A stretch of 64,000 bases of DNA, taken from assembly GCA_026008535.1 (NCBI GenBank), contig BRKX01000004.1, forward strand, positions 38,754,501-38,818,500. Direction: 5' to 3'. How positions within the stretch are numbered: the stretch's first letter is position 1; the number at the start of each line of letters is the position of its first letter. Below, piece after piece: positions 44,081-56,056 of this stretch. A program made the translations under genes and the position numbers. The notes under the pieces are model-generated. The model searched no databases and had not been told where the DNA came from. It was given only the letters and a program-made list of their open reading frames with translations. The stretch comes from Perilla frutescens (Eukaryota > Streptophyta > Magnoliopsida > Lamiales > Lamiaceae).

Positions 44081-44988
44081 AGAAATTTAGTCCCGAAATT
44101 TACTTCCTCTCAAACAGAAATTTGGATACCTCTTCAACGCCTTACTGGAACGACATAGGTTTAAAACCTTACTATATGGCTAAGAATAGCCTAGAGACTT
44201 CCTTTATAAATTAGTCCTCATGCAAGACTAATAACTCTATAATCGTTCTTTTTCTCCTTCTGAAAGCTTGAGCCATGGCCATCTTTCGTCCTTATGAGCG
44301 CTTTATAGATGTTCTTTCGAACCGCTTCTACTTAACTTAGCTCCTCGAGAGGGAGCTTACTCAATCTAGGCTCTTAAGAGAACCTAAAGGGAATTCTAGA
44401 AATTCTTCTTAATTCAAGCTCGTTATAGACTATGTTCTAACTATATTCTCTATGCCTCATTCATCTTTAACTCATCCTCAAATCCTTTCTTTATGGGCAG
44501 TAGATAAGCCTTTTAACAAAAGAAGATTTTCAAATCAACTTTCAAACTTTATAACTTACTCAAAAATTTTAACGGTCCAAAATAACTGGAATAGTTTGAG
44601 TATTTGCAGAAAATAATATTCTGAAAAGATCTGCTGCTTACTCGACTCCATAATGACTCAATTTTTTTTTTAAAAAAAAAATATCTAGAACTTCTTTTAA
44701 TAAGTTCCACTTTAAACTTGGTATAACCAAAAATTTTATTTCAAAAAGAAATAATCTTCGAAAATCGACTAACCTTGCTCTGCTCAAAACTTTTCTTCTT
44801 ATCATGTACTTTCAAGAGTTATACCAAATATAATCAAAATACTTTAACTCAATCGTACCTTAACTTTGTTGAAGATGCGAGGGTGATGATGAGCTGGGGG
44901 TTGCTGATTAATACCTTAGAACAATTCAATATTCACATAGAACTCAATCAAACTTTAAGAAGAGACAGGTCTGCAAAGATGCAAGCCT
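44081..44988 (-). other. internal region of the Tekay-derived element (no gene)
   Basis: Only about 0.9 kb separate PPT and PBS. I see no gag, protease, RT or integrase motif in any frame. The 99-codon plus-strand frame at 44775-45074 runs across the PBS into the LTR and is not credible. Confidence 0.85.
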
Positions 44989-45000
44989 GGTCTGATACCA
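44989..45000 (-). other. primer-binding site of the Tekay-derived element (tRNA-Met type)
   Basis: On the minus strand TGGTATCAGACC, two bases inside the 5' LTR, one mismatch to TGGTATCAGAGC. Confidence 0.87.
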
Positions 45001-45002
45001 TC

Positions 45003-48000
45003 TGTAACAGCCCGGTCCCGAGAATGGGGACGGGGATGTTATGCGTAAAAATAGCACGAAAATTGGAAATCTAGGGGGGTGTTTTTAGAATTAAACTAAG
45101 TTAGCGCCTCAAGAACTTAGGCAACTTAACTTTATGACTTGGAAGAACTATCGTTTTCAACGAATCAAAGGGGCCAAAGGGTTAAAACAAGTTGAAGGGG
45201 GTCAAAGGATTCAATCAAGTCAAAAGAATGCCATATCATAGGCCAATCGAAATTTAAACATATTCCAATGACAACCAGATAAGAATTTGACTATTTAAAT
45301 AAACAAGACTTCTCATAGGTCATAACAGGTAAGACCCATTAATAGGTCGGAATAAAAAAAATCATACTGTCCCATTCATAGGATGAAACAAGGGACAACT
45401 CAAGATTAACTGAAAATTAGTAGAATCATGCTTGAAAGAAAAGCCTCTTCATAGGCGAACAACAACAACAAGCATGCAAGACCCATTTATAGGTCGACTG
45501 AAACTGAATAGATACTAATATGCTCAGGATCAACAAGGAATAATTGGTATGTCGAAAGAACATGCTTCAAAGACTTTATTGATATTTTAAAATTCATAGC
45601 ATTTAAGATATACTACTATCAAGAGTCAAGTTACATATATCGAGACTAAATACTAGCATCAGAGTACTTAGCAGAAACTTAGTGGAAGAAAATCATGCAA
45701 ACATAAAGAGCAACAAACTTTAAATCTCAGACAACCCCATCAGCAGCACATCACCGGCCTCAGCATCTCAACCTGAAAACATTTGAAAAAGAGGGTGTGA
45801 GCACTAATGTACTCAGTGGATTTTATGAGAAAACTTTTGATAAACTTTGGAATTATCTAATTAATAACTGGTGGTATATAGAGAGCAAAACGCGAAAGCT
45901 CTCTCCATATCCGCAAAACCTTTTTCTTCCTTTTCTGGTGCCTTTATTTGGCTCAAACCTGTTGTCTATTACATCTTGAGGCATGCCTTGGGATAAGAGA
46001 GGGGTTACCTCAAGTATCCTTCTGAGTATGCGAGGGGATTACCCAGCAGTGACTTCCTTTACTTTTCAATGTTCAACTCGGTGACTCGAAGGTCACGGCA
46101 TGATAATGCAAATAAACTGTTCTTTGAGCTCGATAACCTGCTTACAATAGAAGCTATATCCTTCCTTAATTAACTTCCTTCCTTACTTAACCTTAACCTT
46201 CCTTACTTAACTTCCTTTCCTTTCTTAACTTAGCTAGCAATACCAAGCCTAGGTAATCGTCTAAGGCTAATCGTTAATTGAGCATGATCTCGGCCTATGA
46301 GGGATTTATCACTACCCTAGAAGGCAATACTTAGCTAAATAATCTTTAGCAAAATCCAACATTCCAATACGAGGAAATGAACGCGGATAAACATTGATTG
46401 CAATTAAAGCAATTCTAAACATCTCATGCTAGCATAAATTGTATTTAAACAATTCTGGCATATCTAAATATGCTTGAGAGTTCACTTAACTTATAATAAC
46501 TTCCTTTACTTTATCAAACTCAAATAAAAATTCAACAATATCATGCATATAACTTCCTTTACTTTCTTTTCTTAACTTGTACATAGACGAACCAGATAGA
46601 GCATAAAATACTCTCATTGGATATTTCTCTTACCTTAACATGCTTCTAGAGTTTACTAGCTCAAACCATATATTTAGTTTAGAATTACCCACCTCGATGA
46701 CGAGCACCTCGATAAGGAGCACGTGGATGAAGTAACGAGCTGAAAATCATTCCTCGGGCCTCCTCGGGGTTCATCTCCTCTTAAGAAAGTCGATAAATGA
46801 CTTAGCGGCACTATTCGAGATCCTAACAAGAAATCGAAATGATATCTAAACCCTGGACCCTTAAATATAACTTAAAATAATAGAATTTAAACAATTTTAA
46901 ATGCTCTAAATTACCGAAAAAGGGATGGAAACTCTGACTCGAATGATCGAGTTTCTGGACTATTGGCCACTGCTAGATCATAGATCTTCGAAAGAGCTTC
47001 GATTTGAATACTCATAGGCCTCGTAGTTCCAACCGAGGCAAAAGTTATGGCATCCAGACGAAACCCTACCAAACCAGCCGCACTAGCCTCTCCGCGCCCG
47101 CGGCCCCACCGCGCGCCCGCACACCACTCTGGCCGAGAGGGCACCCCTACGACCGCAGCTCCTAGGAAATCCCTGGCGGTGGCAGCTCCTCCTCCACTCC
47201 TCTGCTCTCGACTCGCCCAACACAACTTGTCGTCTCGGAGGTGCACTCACGAAGAGTGCTCCTCGCTCGACTCTCGACTCTTAAGAATTCCTCTCTCAAG
47301 AAATAGGGGTTGAGAATGAAATAGTGCAAGGAAAATAAAGGGGGAGGGGTTGCTATTTATAGTCGAAATTAAAGCTTCCCCTGGAAGCTACTGCAATGTA
47401 AAAATACTGCTTTCAAAATATCGGGTTCGGTTAAAAGGTACTTTATTCGATGGCGAGGTCCGAATGACCTCATTCACGAAATATGAAAATACCGAGAGGT
47501 TTGTTGGCTCGAGTATTATTGAACCAACTTGACTCGGGATAAAGAACGAGTTGTCTTGAAGGAAAATGAGAAAAGATTCTCTTTTCAAAAAATAAAGTTA
47601 TTATTCCACACAAGGGACAAATAAAATTCCCGAGCATTCGATTGACCTCAGAATGAAAATCCAGGAATGCCAACGGATTCTTTGAGAAATTTCTTATAGG
47701 GTAGGCTTGAAGAAACAAGACTCGGATCAACACACGAGATTTCATGAATTTCTAACGATCGCGCTCCTATGGAAAAATACTATTCCCACTCTTACTTAAT
47801 ACGATTTTCGTTGCCGGGACCTTAAACGAGCTCGGATTGGAAATCTGAAAATACCGGCATGCTCCTTGGGTAAACACCTTCCAAACGTGACCAAAATCGG
47901 TCATGACTGAGCTGGAATTGAAATTCTTAAAAAGACGATTTTACGAAAAATAACTCCTAAAATTGCGATTGACATCTGACTTCACTTAACCCTTAATAAA

Positions 48001-49939
48001 ATTTCTTTCTTAAATCATACTTAAGAAATCCTTTAACCTTCTTATGAAATCTCTCTCGAAACATCATTTTACGCGAGCTCCCTATGATCTTGAGTTCGAG
48101 CAGCCCCTTAAAAGCTATTCGGATCATGAAAGAAATAAAAGAAAAATTCGCCAAACTTACTCCTCATGCACGGGCGATCTCAATGAGTCCATCCTTTCTT
48201 CATCTTGCTTGGATTTACTTTTGCTTCTGACTTTACTCCTCGCAACTTTGATAAACTTCGACAAACTCGAACTAGATGACAAACTCGAATTAATCGAGCA
48301 CCACATTCGATGGTTCCTTGCACGCTCTATCCTGTTTGAAAACTCGCTTTATCTTCATATTTAACTTCTTGAGGTTCGACTTCTTCATCTTCTTAGGGCG
48401 TACTTCGTGATGCGCTCCAAACTTAAATTCTCAACGCAACTTAAATCTAAACTTTTTCATCGCAGTCGTCTCTTTTCCTCGAAGCAGTCGTCTGACTTCC
48501 TGGCTCCTGCTGGCGGTCATTATCACTTGCAGGCGTAACAATCGCATGTCTGGACTTTGACTGCACACTCGGAACTAACTTGCCGACATTCCTTGGATCG
48601 TCTTCAAATGCAACCAGCTAAGAAATTATCTTATAAACACGCTTCCTAACTTCGGAAAATACTATATGGCACTTGCTTGGATTCTACTTCCTACTAGGAA
48701 ATACTATATCATATTCATCCAATTCTAACTAAAAGGAATATTGCTATATACTCTCTACTCTAATTAAGGGTCCACACTCGGGTTCTATGAGTGGGATCAA
48801 AATAAACGAATGCCTCTGAGTGAGGATTTTATCTTGGTCAATAATTCTTTGACAGGGTCAAAATCTAGAAAGAATATAACACTTGGTTATATATACCAAA
48901 AATATTGCCTTTTCAGAGGACTTATAAACTTGAAGGATTCTTACACATAACGAAGATATGGAAGAAATCAACAGTTAGCAACTGAAAAATGTGCTGAAAT
49001 ATTTTCATAAAGGTGTCAACATAGCCTAATAAGGAAATGACATTGCTGATTCTTGATGATCAAAGAAGTATCATCCAAAAATATTTCAAATTATCCAAGA
49101 GGATAAAATCAATGAATCCCAAATGGTATAAATGGAGAATTTCAAATGATATGAAGCTGTTGAAGGGCAATTAATTCAATTAACAAGAGAGTAAATCGAT
49201 TTCAAAAGAAAATGAATAAATCAATTCTATTGACACGAGAATGAATAAATAAACTCATCAAAACTTCCTATCATAATGAAACTCTCAATCTATCGAACAC
49301 TAGGTCTATCTTCTTAACGATCTTCTTCGGGTTCTCCTTCCTTCTTTCTTGAGCTTCACGCACCTTATTTTTTTTATGAGGTTGCTACGATAAAGCACGA
49401 GTCGGCTGGACTTTGCATCAGATGGAAAACCGACATCTCGGGAATTACTTCCTATCTATCGAAAGGGATACGACAACGCGACTTAAACTATGGCACCTTC
49501 TGGACTCAAAACAGCTTGACTTCAACGTCTCTTGAAAGCTTGGTAGAACACTGATAAATGTATCCTTGAACTATCTTGGCTACAGTCATGGTGACAATCT
49601 TCATCTTCATTAATCGGCTTGAAACAAGCGACGACTTCTGTGCATCGAACGCGACGTGACCTTGAATGTACATTCATCAAATCAACAAGCCTCTATCGAA
49701 GGAAATGAATCTTCATTCCTTACGAATGCGATTGGATCTTCAAACGAGACTTCTCTAGAGTTGAAAACTTGCTTTGGGATTTCTCGAACTTGCATTGGGT
49801 CCGCGATTAGATAATTTGCCTTTAACTCGACTGCTCACATTCTTGCTCCTTGCTTGAAACTAAACTTTATGACCTCCTTCTTAGTCCTACTATAATCTCG
49901 TAACCCTTTAAATCTTATCCAAAAATCTGGGGTGTTACA
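45003..49939 (-). repeat. 5' LTR of the Tekay-derived element (complete, 4937 bp)
   Basis: TGTAACAGCC to GGTGTTACA on the plus strand, followed by the TAAAA duplication. A TATA-like CTATAAATAG lies on the minus strand near 47360, and a CpG-rich block downstream of it (47085-47160). It matches the interrupted copy on the left over its whole length. Confidence 0.93.
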
Positions 49940-49944
49940 TAAAA

Positions 49945-49990
49945 TGAGAAAATATCATGTTATACCTATCATTAAAATAAAAAAAACATA
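49945..49990 (-). pseudogene. FAR1-like transposase fragment, upstream piece
   Basis: On the minus strand this reads 'RYNMIFSHF', which joins 'NNDHNKCVSFGASLL' at 27840 when the Tekay-derived element and one TAAAA copy are skipped. The joined text fits the FAR1 pattern (YN.vf.pF.G.dhH..cv.FG). Upstream of about 49990 the coding signal fades. Confidence 0.6.
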
Positions 49991-50150
49991 CTAAGCATTA
50001 CAGGAAGAACTAAAATACATCTTGCAATGAATGGTAATTGACAACTGTGTATTTTACACAGCTTTTGGATATAAATTGATGATATTTTTTATATGAAGTT
50101 GTGTATTTTATATAGCTTTTGTGCTTATATTATTATCATTTGAAGGTTTA
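49991..50150. other. AT-rich stretch, nothing recognised
   Basis: It includes two related phrases, TGTGTATTTTACACAGCTTTTG and TGTGTATTTTATATAGCTTTTG, a possible local duplication of about 60 bp. Confidence 0.4.
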
Positions 50151-51450
50151 GATGTGTTTGCTAATTTTGCAGTAATAGTTGTGATTTCGTTGCATATTTG
50201 AAGCAAAACAATTAAATACGGACAAGAGGAGTTGAATAGGGATTTAATTAGGCTCTTGGACTTAATTAAATACTCAATTAAAGCCTAATGGACTGGATTA
50301 AATGATCAAAACCTGAAGAAATCCAAAGCCCAGTGTGAAATACGCTTGGGTTGACCCGGAAAGTGTGGGTCGACCTAAGCTAGTGTAATTTCTTAAGGCC
50401 TGGGTCGACCTGATCTAAATCACCTGTGTTGACCCTGTACAAATTCAGGGCTCTGGGTCAACCAAGCTATCTAGGTCGACCCATGTGTGCGGGTCCGCGA
50501 GAATGTGATTTTTATCTCCAATTCAGGGTTTTAAACCTAGATATAAAAGCTCCCACATTTATACACACTTGATATGTTATGTTGGATGCCCAATACCACA
50601 TCATACACTTAGAATACATTAAGATAGATAAGATGAATGCAGAGGTTTGCCGTCTACTCAAGAGGAGTTGACAAGGTTGCTAGAGACGGAGTGTTACTGC
50701 AGAAGAGATAAGACAACTAGATTTTCCCATGTTATTCGGTTCTATTATTTATTTTGTCATGAACACTTACACTCTAGTTATTATTCTTTATTTAATTATG
50801 TATAGCTAATTTCATAGCTAAGTTTTAGGGATTTGATGTTATGGATTTTATAATATGATTTAAATACTTTCTTCCTGCTATCTCTCAGGACTTGATTTCT
50901 GTGAGTTTATTTATATCTTCTATGGATGCTTGATCACCATTTATGCATGTTAGTCATTAATTTGAAGTACTGACCAAATAAGAATTAGTGATAGAAAGAT
51001 AGAAATCAAGTTATGTGTACTTGGAAGGATCGACAAAGTGAACAAGTATCACATAGAGTTGAATAAATCTTCATGTGCTAGATTGAGAGTAATGATATAT
51101 GTGAAGAACCGACCACAGTGAAGCGCATGCTCATTATATTTATGTTATTGTTTATGCCTTTAAAAGCAGCCTGATAACAAACTACTGATTCTCCACCATT
51201 AATAGATTAAAGACAAAAGTCGGGTTGCAATAATTAATGAATATTGATAATTGATATAATAATTCAGTTTCCCTAAAGCCTAGATTTTCCTTTATTTGAA
51301 TAGTCCATTTATTTTATTATCTGCATTTATTTGTGTTGTTTTATTTATTTCCATTTTACGTGCTTGTTTAGTGTTTAGATATTAATTAGACACTTGTGTT
51401 TGAAAACGTGAAAATAGAAGTCCTTGTGTGATACGATACTCTTGCTCACC
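50151..51450 (+). repeat. LTR-like part of a decayed Athila-like element
   Basis: A TATA-like GATATAAAAG lies near 50540, and the text TGTGATACGATACTCTTGCTCACC at the end followed by ATAAGGTCGTGCACTTACGG (after a 2.5-kb insertion) is of a kind I associate with the LTR/leader of Athila-type elements. A gag of that type starts at 54044. I could not find the left LTR end. A series of GGTCGACC-like palindromes occurs at 50340-50490. Confidence 0.4.
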
Positions 51451-51594
51451 TGTAACACCCTAAATTCTATAATTTAAAATGTTACTCTTTCTGTTCCTTA
51501 AAACGGAAAATGATTCCAATAATAATAATTCAAGTAATTTTTTTTTTCCTTTTCTAAAATAATCATGCTATAAGTCCTCAGAACAAAATAGAAC

Positions 51595-51599
<5 letters not shown>

Positions 51600-51641
<42 letters not shown>
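51600..51641. repeat. (AT)n microsatellite
   Basis: About 40 bp of alternating A and T inside the solo LTR-like block. Confidence 0.95.
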
Positions 51642-51647
<6 letters not shown>

Positions 51648-53667
51648 TATATGTGTTCTGAACAAAGTACCTGCATTTCATAAGCTCCAAGTTAATTTCA
51701 AAAAGTAACTCATAAGTTCAAAACTATAAAATTCACACTCCTAATATTAATAAAACTATAATAGCAAACCACCAGTTTAAGTTAGTCCAAAATTACTAAC
51801 AAACACAGAATACTAAATTCAAAATAGTTTAAGCAACAAGTGCAAAAGTTAAGGTCAAGTAACAAAAATATCTTGAGAGAGTCCACCCCCATTTCCATCG
51901 CGCTGCTCCCAGCTTACTGACCTGAAAATATTTAAAAATGTGGGGTGAGCACTCTTAAACCATACGCAGTGGTGGAGATTATGGACATTTCTTTCTATTT
52001 TATCCAACTGAAATAAATCGCAGGAATTAATAGATTTAGGTGACTCTTCTTCTGATTCTATAATATATCTTGAACTATGTATAGGACATATTCTGGTGCG
52101 TACAAAATACTTCTGTGCGCGTAAAACGCTATTCTATGCGTACGAGACGCTATCCACATTCTATTCACGATAATTCAAGTTGGATTAAAAACATTTCTCT
52201 CATAAATCATATATCATATACTTTTATTTCAAAGATAATAATTTCACCCACCTGAGAATAATGAGTACGTAAAATTGAGCAGAGGATCACAAAATAAACG
52301 AGGGTCCTAATTACACCGTACCTAGTATTCAAATAATATCAATTAAATTATTTGTGTCAAAATATAATCTATTAAAATACGAGATTTATAGATTTTAGGA
52401 CTAATAATGGGTAAATGTGATTCTAGATTAATTTTAATATTTTAAAAATATTTATAGAACTAAACTAAATTTACAAAAACATTTTTGGAGTATAACTAAA
52501 GTTAGGAAATAAATTTTTATTTAACTATTTGATGTTCATGGGCTATTAAATAAATTAAACCAAAACAAAATACAAAGTCTAACTCAAAGCCCAACACTCC
52601 TAACCTCTCTCTCATTCTCACTCATTCACGTATTCCTCACTTCATCTAAATTTCAAGTTTCTAAACAAAATAAAGAACAGAAAGTCAAACTCCCAAAATT
52701 CCTAAATTTCCACTTTCTCTCTCTTCTCCCTAACCCTCACTCTCGACTGCTATATGGAATCAAATTAGAAATCCCCCAAATTTCATTCCTAAATCCCTAT
52801 CTCTACTTCTCCTTTCATCTCCCCTTTTTCACATCTAATTCTTCTCCGACACCGGCAACCAAGAACTACCATCCAACGACACCACTCTCGAGTTGATGAT
52901 GAAGAAGACTCGACCGACGCCAATCTAGTTCCGGCAACAACCTAAACTCTTCGATTCCAACATGAGCCCAACCTCTAGCTGTGACTCAAACTCGACCGCT
53001 CAAAATCAGCCCTACACCAGTCCAGCTAACAACTTTGATTCTCTCTCTTCTATTCTATTCTCTAAATTTTCTGTATATTTATTATTATTTTTTTTCTAAA
53101 TTCTATAATTTCAGTTTCTGAACACAAGACCGTATGTGTATTTGTGGGATGATGTAGAAATTAAAGATGTACAAGTATTCATGGTTTTTTGGTTCATTGA
53201 AATTGAAAGTATATGTTGTGGTGTAATGGTATATAACTTCTACAACAAATACAGAAGATTGAGCTGAAAGTAAATTTACCAAGATGATTAAATTTGCTGT
53301 AACACTTGAGATTTGAAAATTCAAGCAATCAGTTCTTTCGAAGAGAAATGGTGGATTTGCTGTGAAATTTGAATTCTAATAGCAAAACTTGGAGTAATGG
53401 TTGGGAAAAACATCTCTCTTTTTTTATGTTAATATGCAGGGAAGAGATGAGCATTCGTAGGGTTTGATCAACAAGAGAAGGATATCTAGACAAGTGTATT
53501 CCAGATTTTTGCTGAATTGGCATGTATGTGTACACACGTGTACAGTGAATGGAGAAAGTAGAAACACCAATTTCTATCCTGACCATTTTTTTTATAAATA
53601 ATTCAATGACCCTTTTAAAATAATAATTAGCCAAATAATCTTTATCTAAATAAACAAGACTGAAAAT

Positions 53668-53668
53668 G

Positions 53669-53735
<67 letters not shown>
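53668..53735. repeat. (AAT)n microsatellite
   Basis: More than 20 AAT units inside the solo LTR-like block. Confidence 0.95.
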
Positions 53736-54043
53736 GGCATAAAAGTTAGCTTTTGAAAATTCGAGTATTAATTCCAAGTATTTATAATATTAAGGCGCAA
53801 CTTCAGACTCCCTCAAGTCCAATTAAGTCTATCAAGCATTACTAATAGATTAAAACTCGAATATAAAGTAATTAACTAATTAAATAATTTAAATCACGTA
53901 AAAGTGGCTTGCTATATCACCTAAGTATTACAATAAGGTCGTGCACTTACGGTTCACTTATTTGTTAATAAATAGCATGTCAAGTTTTTTAGTTTCTTTT
54001 ATTTTTGCTACTTTACTTTTTCTTTGATTTTGTCAGGTATTGC

Positions 54044-54602
54044 ATGATCACGAGATCGAGAGGACATTCTGAAGTTTCTTTTAATCCGGAAATTGAGACT
54101 ACTTTGAGACTATTGATGAATGAGTTGGAAAGTAGGATGACTGAGCAACCACAAGAGAATCAGCCGTAGAACCAAGTAGTAACGATGCAAGACTCCGAAG
54201 ATAGTTGGAGGAGATGAGAAGACCGTTGCTCTAGCATCAGACACAACTGATGGTAGACCTCGATGCCACTGTTAGAGATGAATTTCAGTAACTTGCCGGA
54301 CCTGTTCGAGTGGTCGAGGGACCTGGAATCAATGCTGTAAATTTTAAGCTGACGACAGGACTGATTCACATGGTGCAACAGAATCAGTTCGATGGCAATC
54401 AAACTGAAGATCCTAATGCTAATTTGTTGTAATTTCTGGAGCTATGTTGGATGATCAAGATCACTGAAGTGCAGCATGATGCTATCAAGATACGGTTCTT
54501 TTCCTTTTCTCTAAGGGATAAGGCGAAGAGTTGGTATATGTTGATCGACCACAACACAATCACAAGTTGAGATGATCTCAGACAAAAATTCCTCTACAAT
54601 CA
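54044..54602 (+). pseudogene. decayed Athila-like gag, N-terminal part
   Basis: It begins ATG ATC ACG AGA TCG (MITRSRGHSEVSFNPEIETT), similar to the Athila-1 Gag start (MTRSSTEKDLVFDPELER). Farther on 'IRFFSFSLRDKAKSWYMLI' matches the gag domain motif seen in Athila-1 (lltFshtLqekArdWl). There are at least eight stops and one or more frame changes. It is cut at 54602 by the 361-bp repeat. No PBS is seen between 53933 and 54043. Confidence 0.72.
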
Positions 54603-55324
54603 CGAACAAAAAAATCTTGAGAAAAAATATATAGCAATTGCGTGAACAACGATTGTAAAGAATTGAAACCTAATTACATAAAATGGCAGATAGATATAAA
54701 AAAGGAAAGAGATAAGATAGGGAAAGAGATTTCGAAGGAAAGAAAGATCACGCGGAAATATTAAGCCAAAATATAATAGAATTCTTAAATTACAAAAATA
54801 CCCCCAGTACATTAAAATAACCATAATATTACAAAAATACCACCGCTTAAGTCAAACTCAGGAATAGATCTTCACCGTCTAAAATTTGAAGATCTACAGA
54901 TCTGATTGATTCTTAGTCTCATATGCAGCCCTGATTTTTGTTTGATCCTCTCTCTCTCTCCAGCGAACAAAAAAAATCTTGAGAAAAAATATATAAAAAT
55001 CGTGTGAACAACGATTGCAAAGAATTGAATCCTGATTACATAAAATAGCAGATAGATATAAAAAAGAAAAGAGATAAGATAGGGAAAGAGATTTTGAAGG
55101 AAAGAAAGATCACGCAGAAAGATTCAACCAAAATATAATAGAATTCTTAAATTACAAAAATACTCCCAGTACATTAAAATAACCATAATATTACAAAAAT
55201 GCCACCACTTAAGTCAAACTCGGGAACAGATCTTCATCATCTAAAAATTGAAGATCAACAGATTTGATTGATTCTTAGTCTCATATGCGACTCTGATTTT
55301 CGTTTGAACCTCTCTCTCTCTCTC
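54603..55324. repeat. 361-bp tandem duplication
   Basis: CGAACAAAAAAA at 54603 recurs at 54964. The two units match over their length with scattered differences, and each ends in a CT-rich run. Read on the minus strand each unit resembles a promoter and pyrimidine-rich leader. It interrupts the decayed gag. I do not recognise the family. Confidence 0.88.
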
Positions 55325-55439
55325 AAAATAATTCAGTAAAAAAAATGAAGTAAGACAGGATTTTGACAAACACGTCTTAACACTAATGAAAGAATATAGT
55401 TTTTTTATATGTTATGAAAGTCATCTCCTACTACGAGGT

Positions 55440-55545
55440 GTGTAGCTCAGTTAGTAATTTTTCTTTGTAATACCACTAGAGTGTAGCTCAATTAGTATTA
55501 TTTTTCTTTGTAAGAGTGAGAGACTCGTGCACGAATCCAATCGCC
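55440..55545 (+). repeat. tRNA-derived SINE-like relic with duplicated A box
   Basis: TAGCTCAGTTAGTA (55443-55456) resembles a Pol III A box and recurs as TAGCTCAATTAGTA (55484-55497), a 41-bp duplication. GTGCACGAATCC (55527-55538) resembles a B box (GGTTCGAATCC). The second A box to B box spacing of about 30 bp fits. It does not fold as a tRNA, so a SINE head or tRNA-like relic is the best reading. Confidence 0.5.
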
Positions 55546-56056
55546 ATCCCCTACTGAAAAAAGTCTCCTATTTAAAATAGGACAATTGACTCCACTCATA
55601 TTGACCAAAGTTCCATAATATTTATTTATTAAAAAATTCGGATTCAAATATATATTTTCCATCTTATTAGGTTTTTTTTAACTAAACCATTTTTTTATCT
55701 TAATTATATATTTATCACTTTTTAATTTAAAATGCTAAAATTATACCTCCATTTTTTAAAATTTAAATGAAAATTAAAAAAATTCAAAAACATTTCCAAA
55801 ACTTGAGATATATATATATATATATATACATAATATTCTATTTTGTACAAAAATATTAGTATACTACTTAACAAAATACGAATTTCTTTCATGTTTTATG
55901 AGAATATGTTTTTTTCATTAATGAAAAGCTTTATGCAGATTTTAAAATATTTATAAGTTAATATATTACTTCATCTACCTTCATTTGGCATTTTAATTAG
56001 TTTTTTTAAAGATTTTTTTTGTTAATCATTAAGCTTCCTCAACTACTAGCATAATC
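55546..56056. other. AT-rich intergenic stretch, nothing recognised
   Basis: Very AT-rich with a short (AT)n near 55810. No coding or RNA gene signal seen. Copia-B starts directly after it. Confidence 0.6.

Larger units (their letters stand above)
27841..49939 (-). mobile_element. Tekay-derived non-autonomous element with ~4.9-kb LTRs and 937-bp internal region
   Basis: TAAAA flanks it at 27836-27840 and 49940-49944. On the minus strand it has 5' LTR (45003-49939), tRNA-Met-type PBS, a 937-bp internal region without ORF, PPT and 3' LTR (44065 down to 27841, itself split by the Tat element). The text next to the PPT (TTTCGGGACTAAATTTCTA, then AAGGGGGATAGGATG) is close to that of chromovirus Tekay/Del elements as I remember them. 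No gag or pol is present, so it must have moved using enzymes from a related element. Confidence 0.88.
51451..53932 (-). repeat. solo LTR-like block of a Tekay-related family
   Basis: It starts TGTAACACCC and ends AAGTATTACA, the same kind of ends as the Tekay-derived LTR read in the same direction. It shares the phrase GACCTGAAAATATTTAAAAATGTGGGGTGAGCAC (here only partly quoted: CTGAAAATATTTAAAAATG at 51922) with 28609 on. No PBS, PPT or second copy is visible, and the flanks do not show a clear 5-bp duplication. It contains (AT)n and (AAT)n repeats. A solo LTR from recombination is the simplest reading. Confidence 0.5.

Noticed and set aside
44775..45074. 99-codon plus-strand frame
   Set aside because: It crosses the PBS and the LTR boundary of the Tekay-derived element, so it cannot be a gene of that element.
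55440..55545. a tRNA gene
   Set aside because: A- and B-box-like motifs are present, but the A box is doubled and no acceptor stem or cloverleaf can be drawn.
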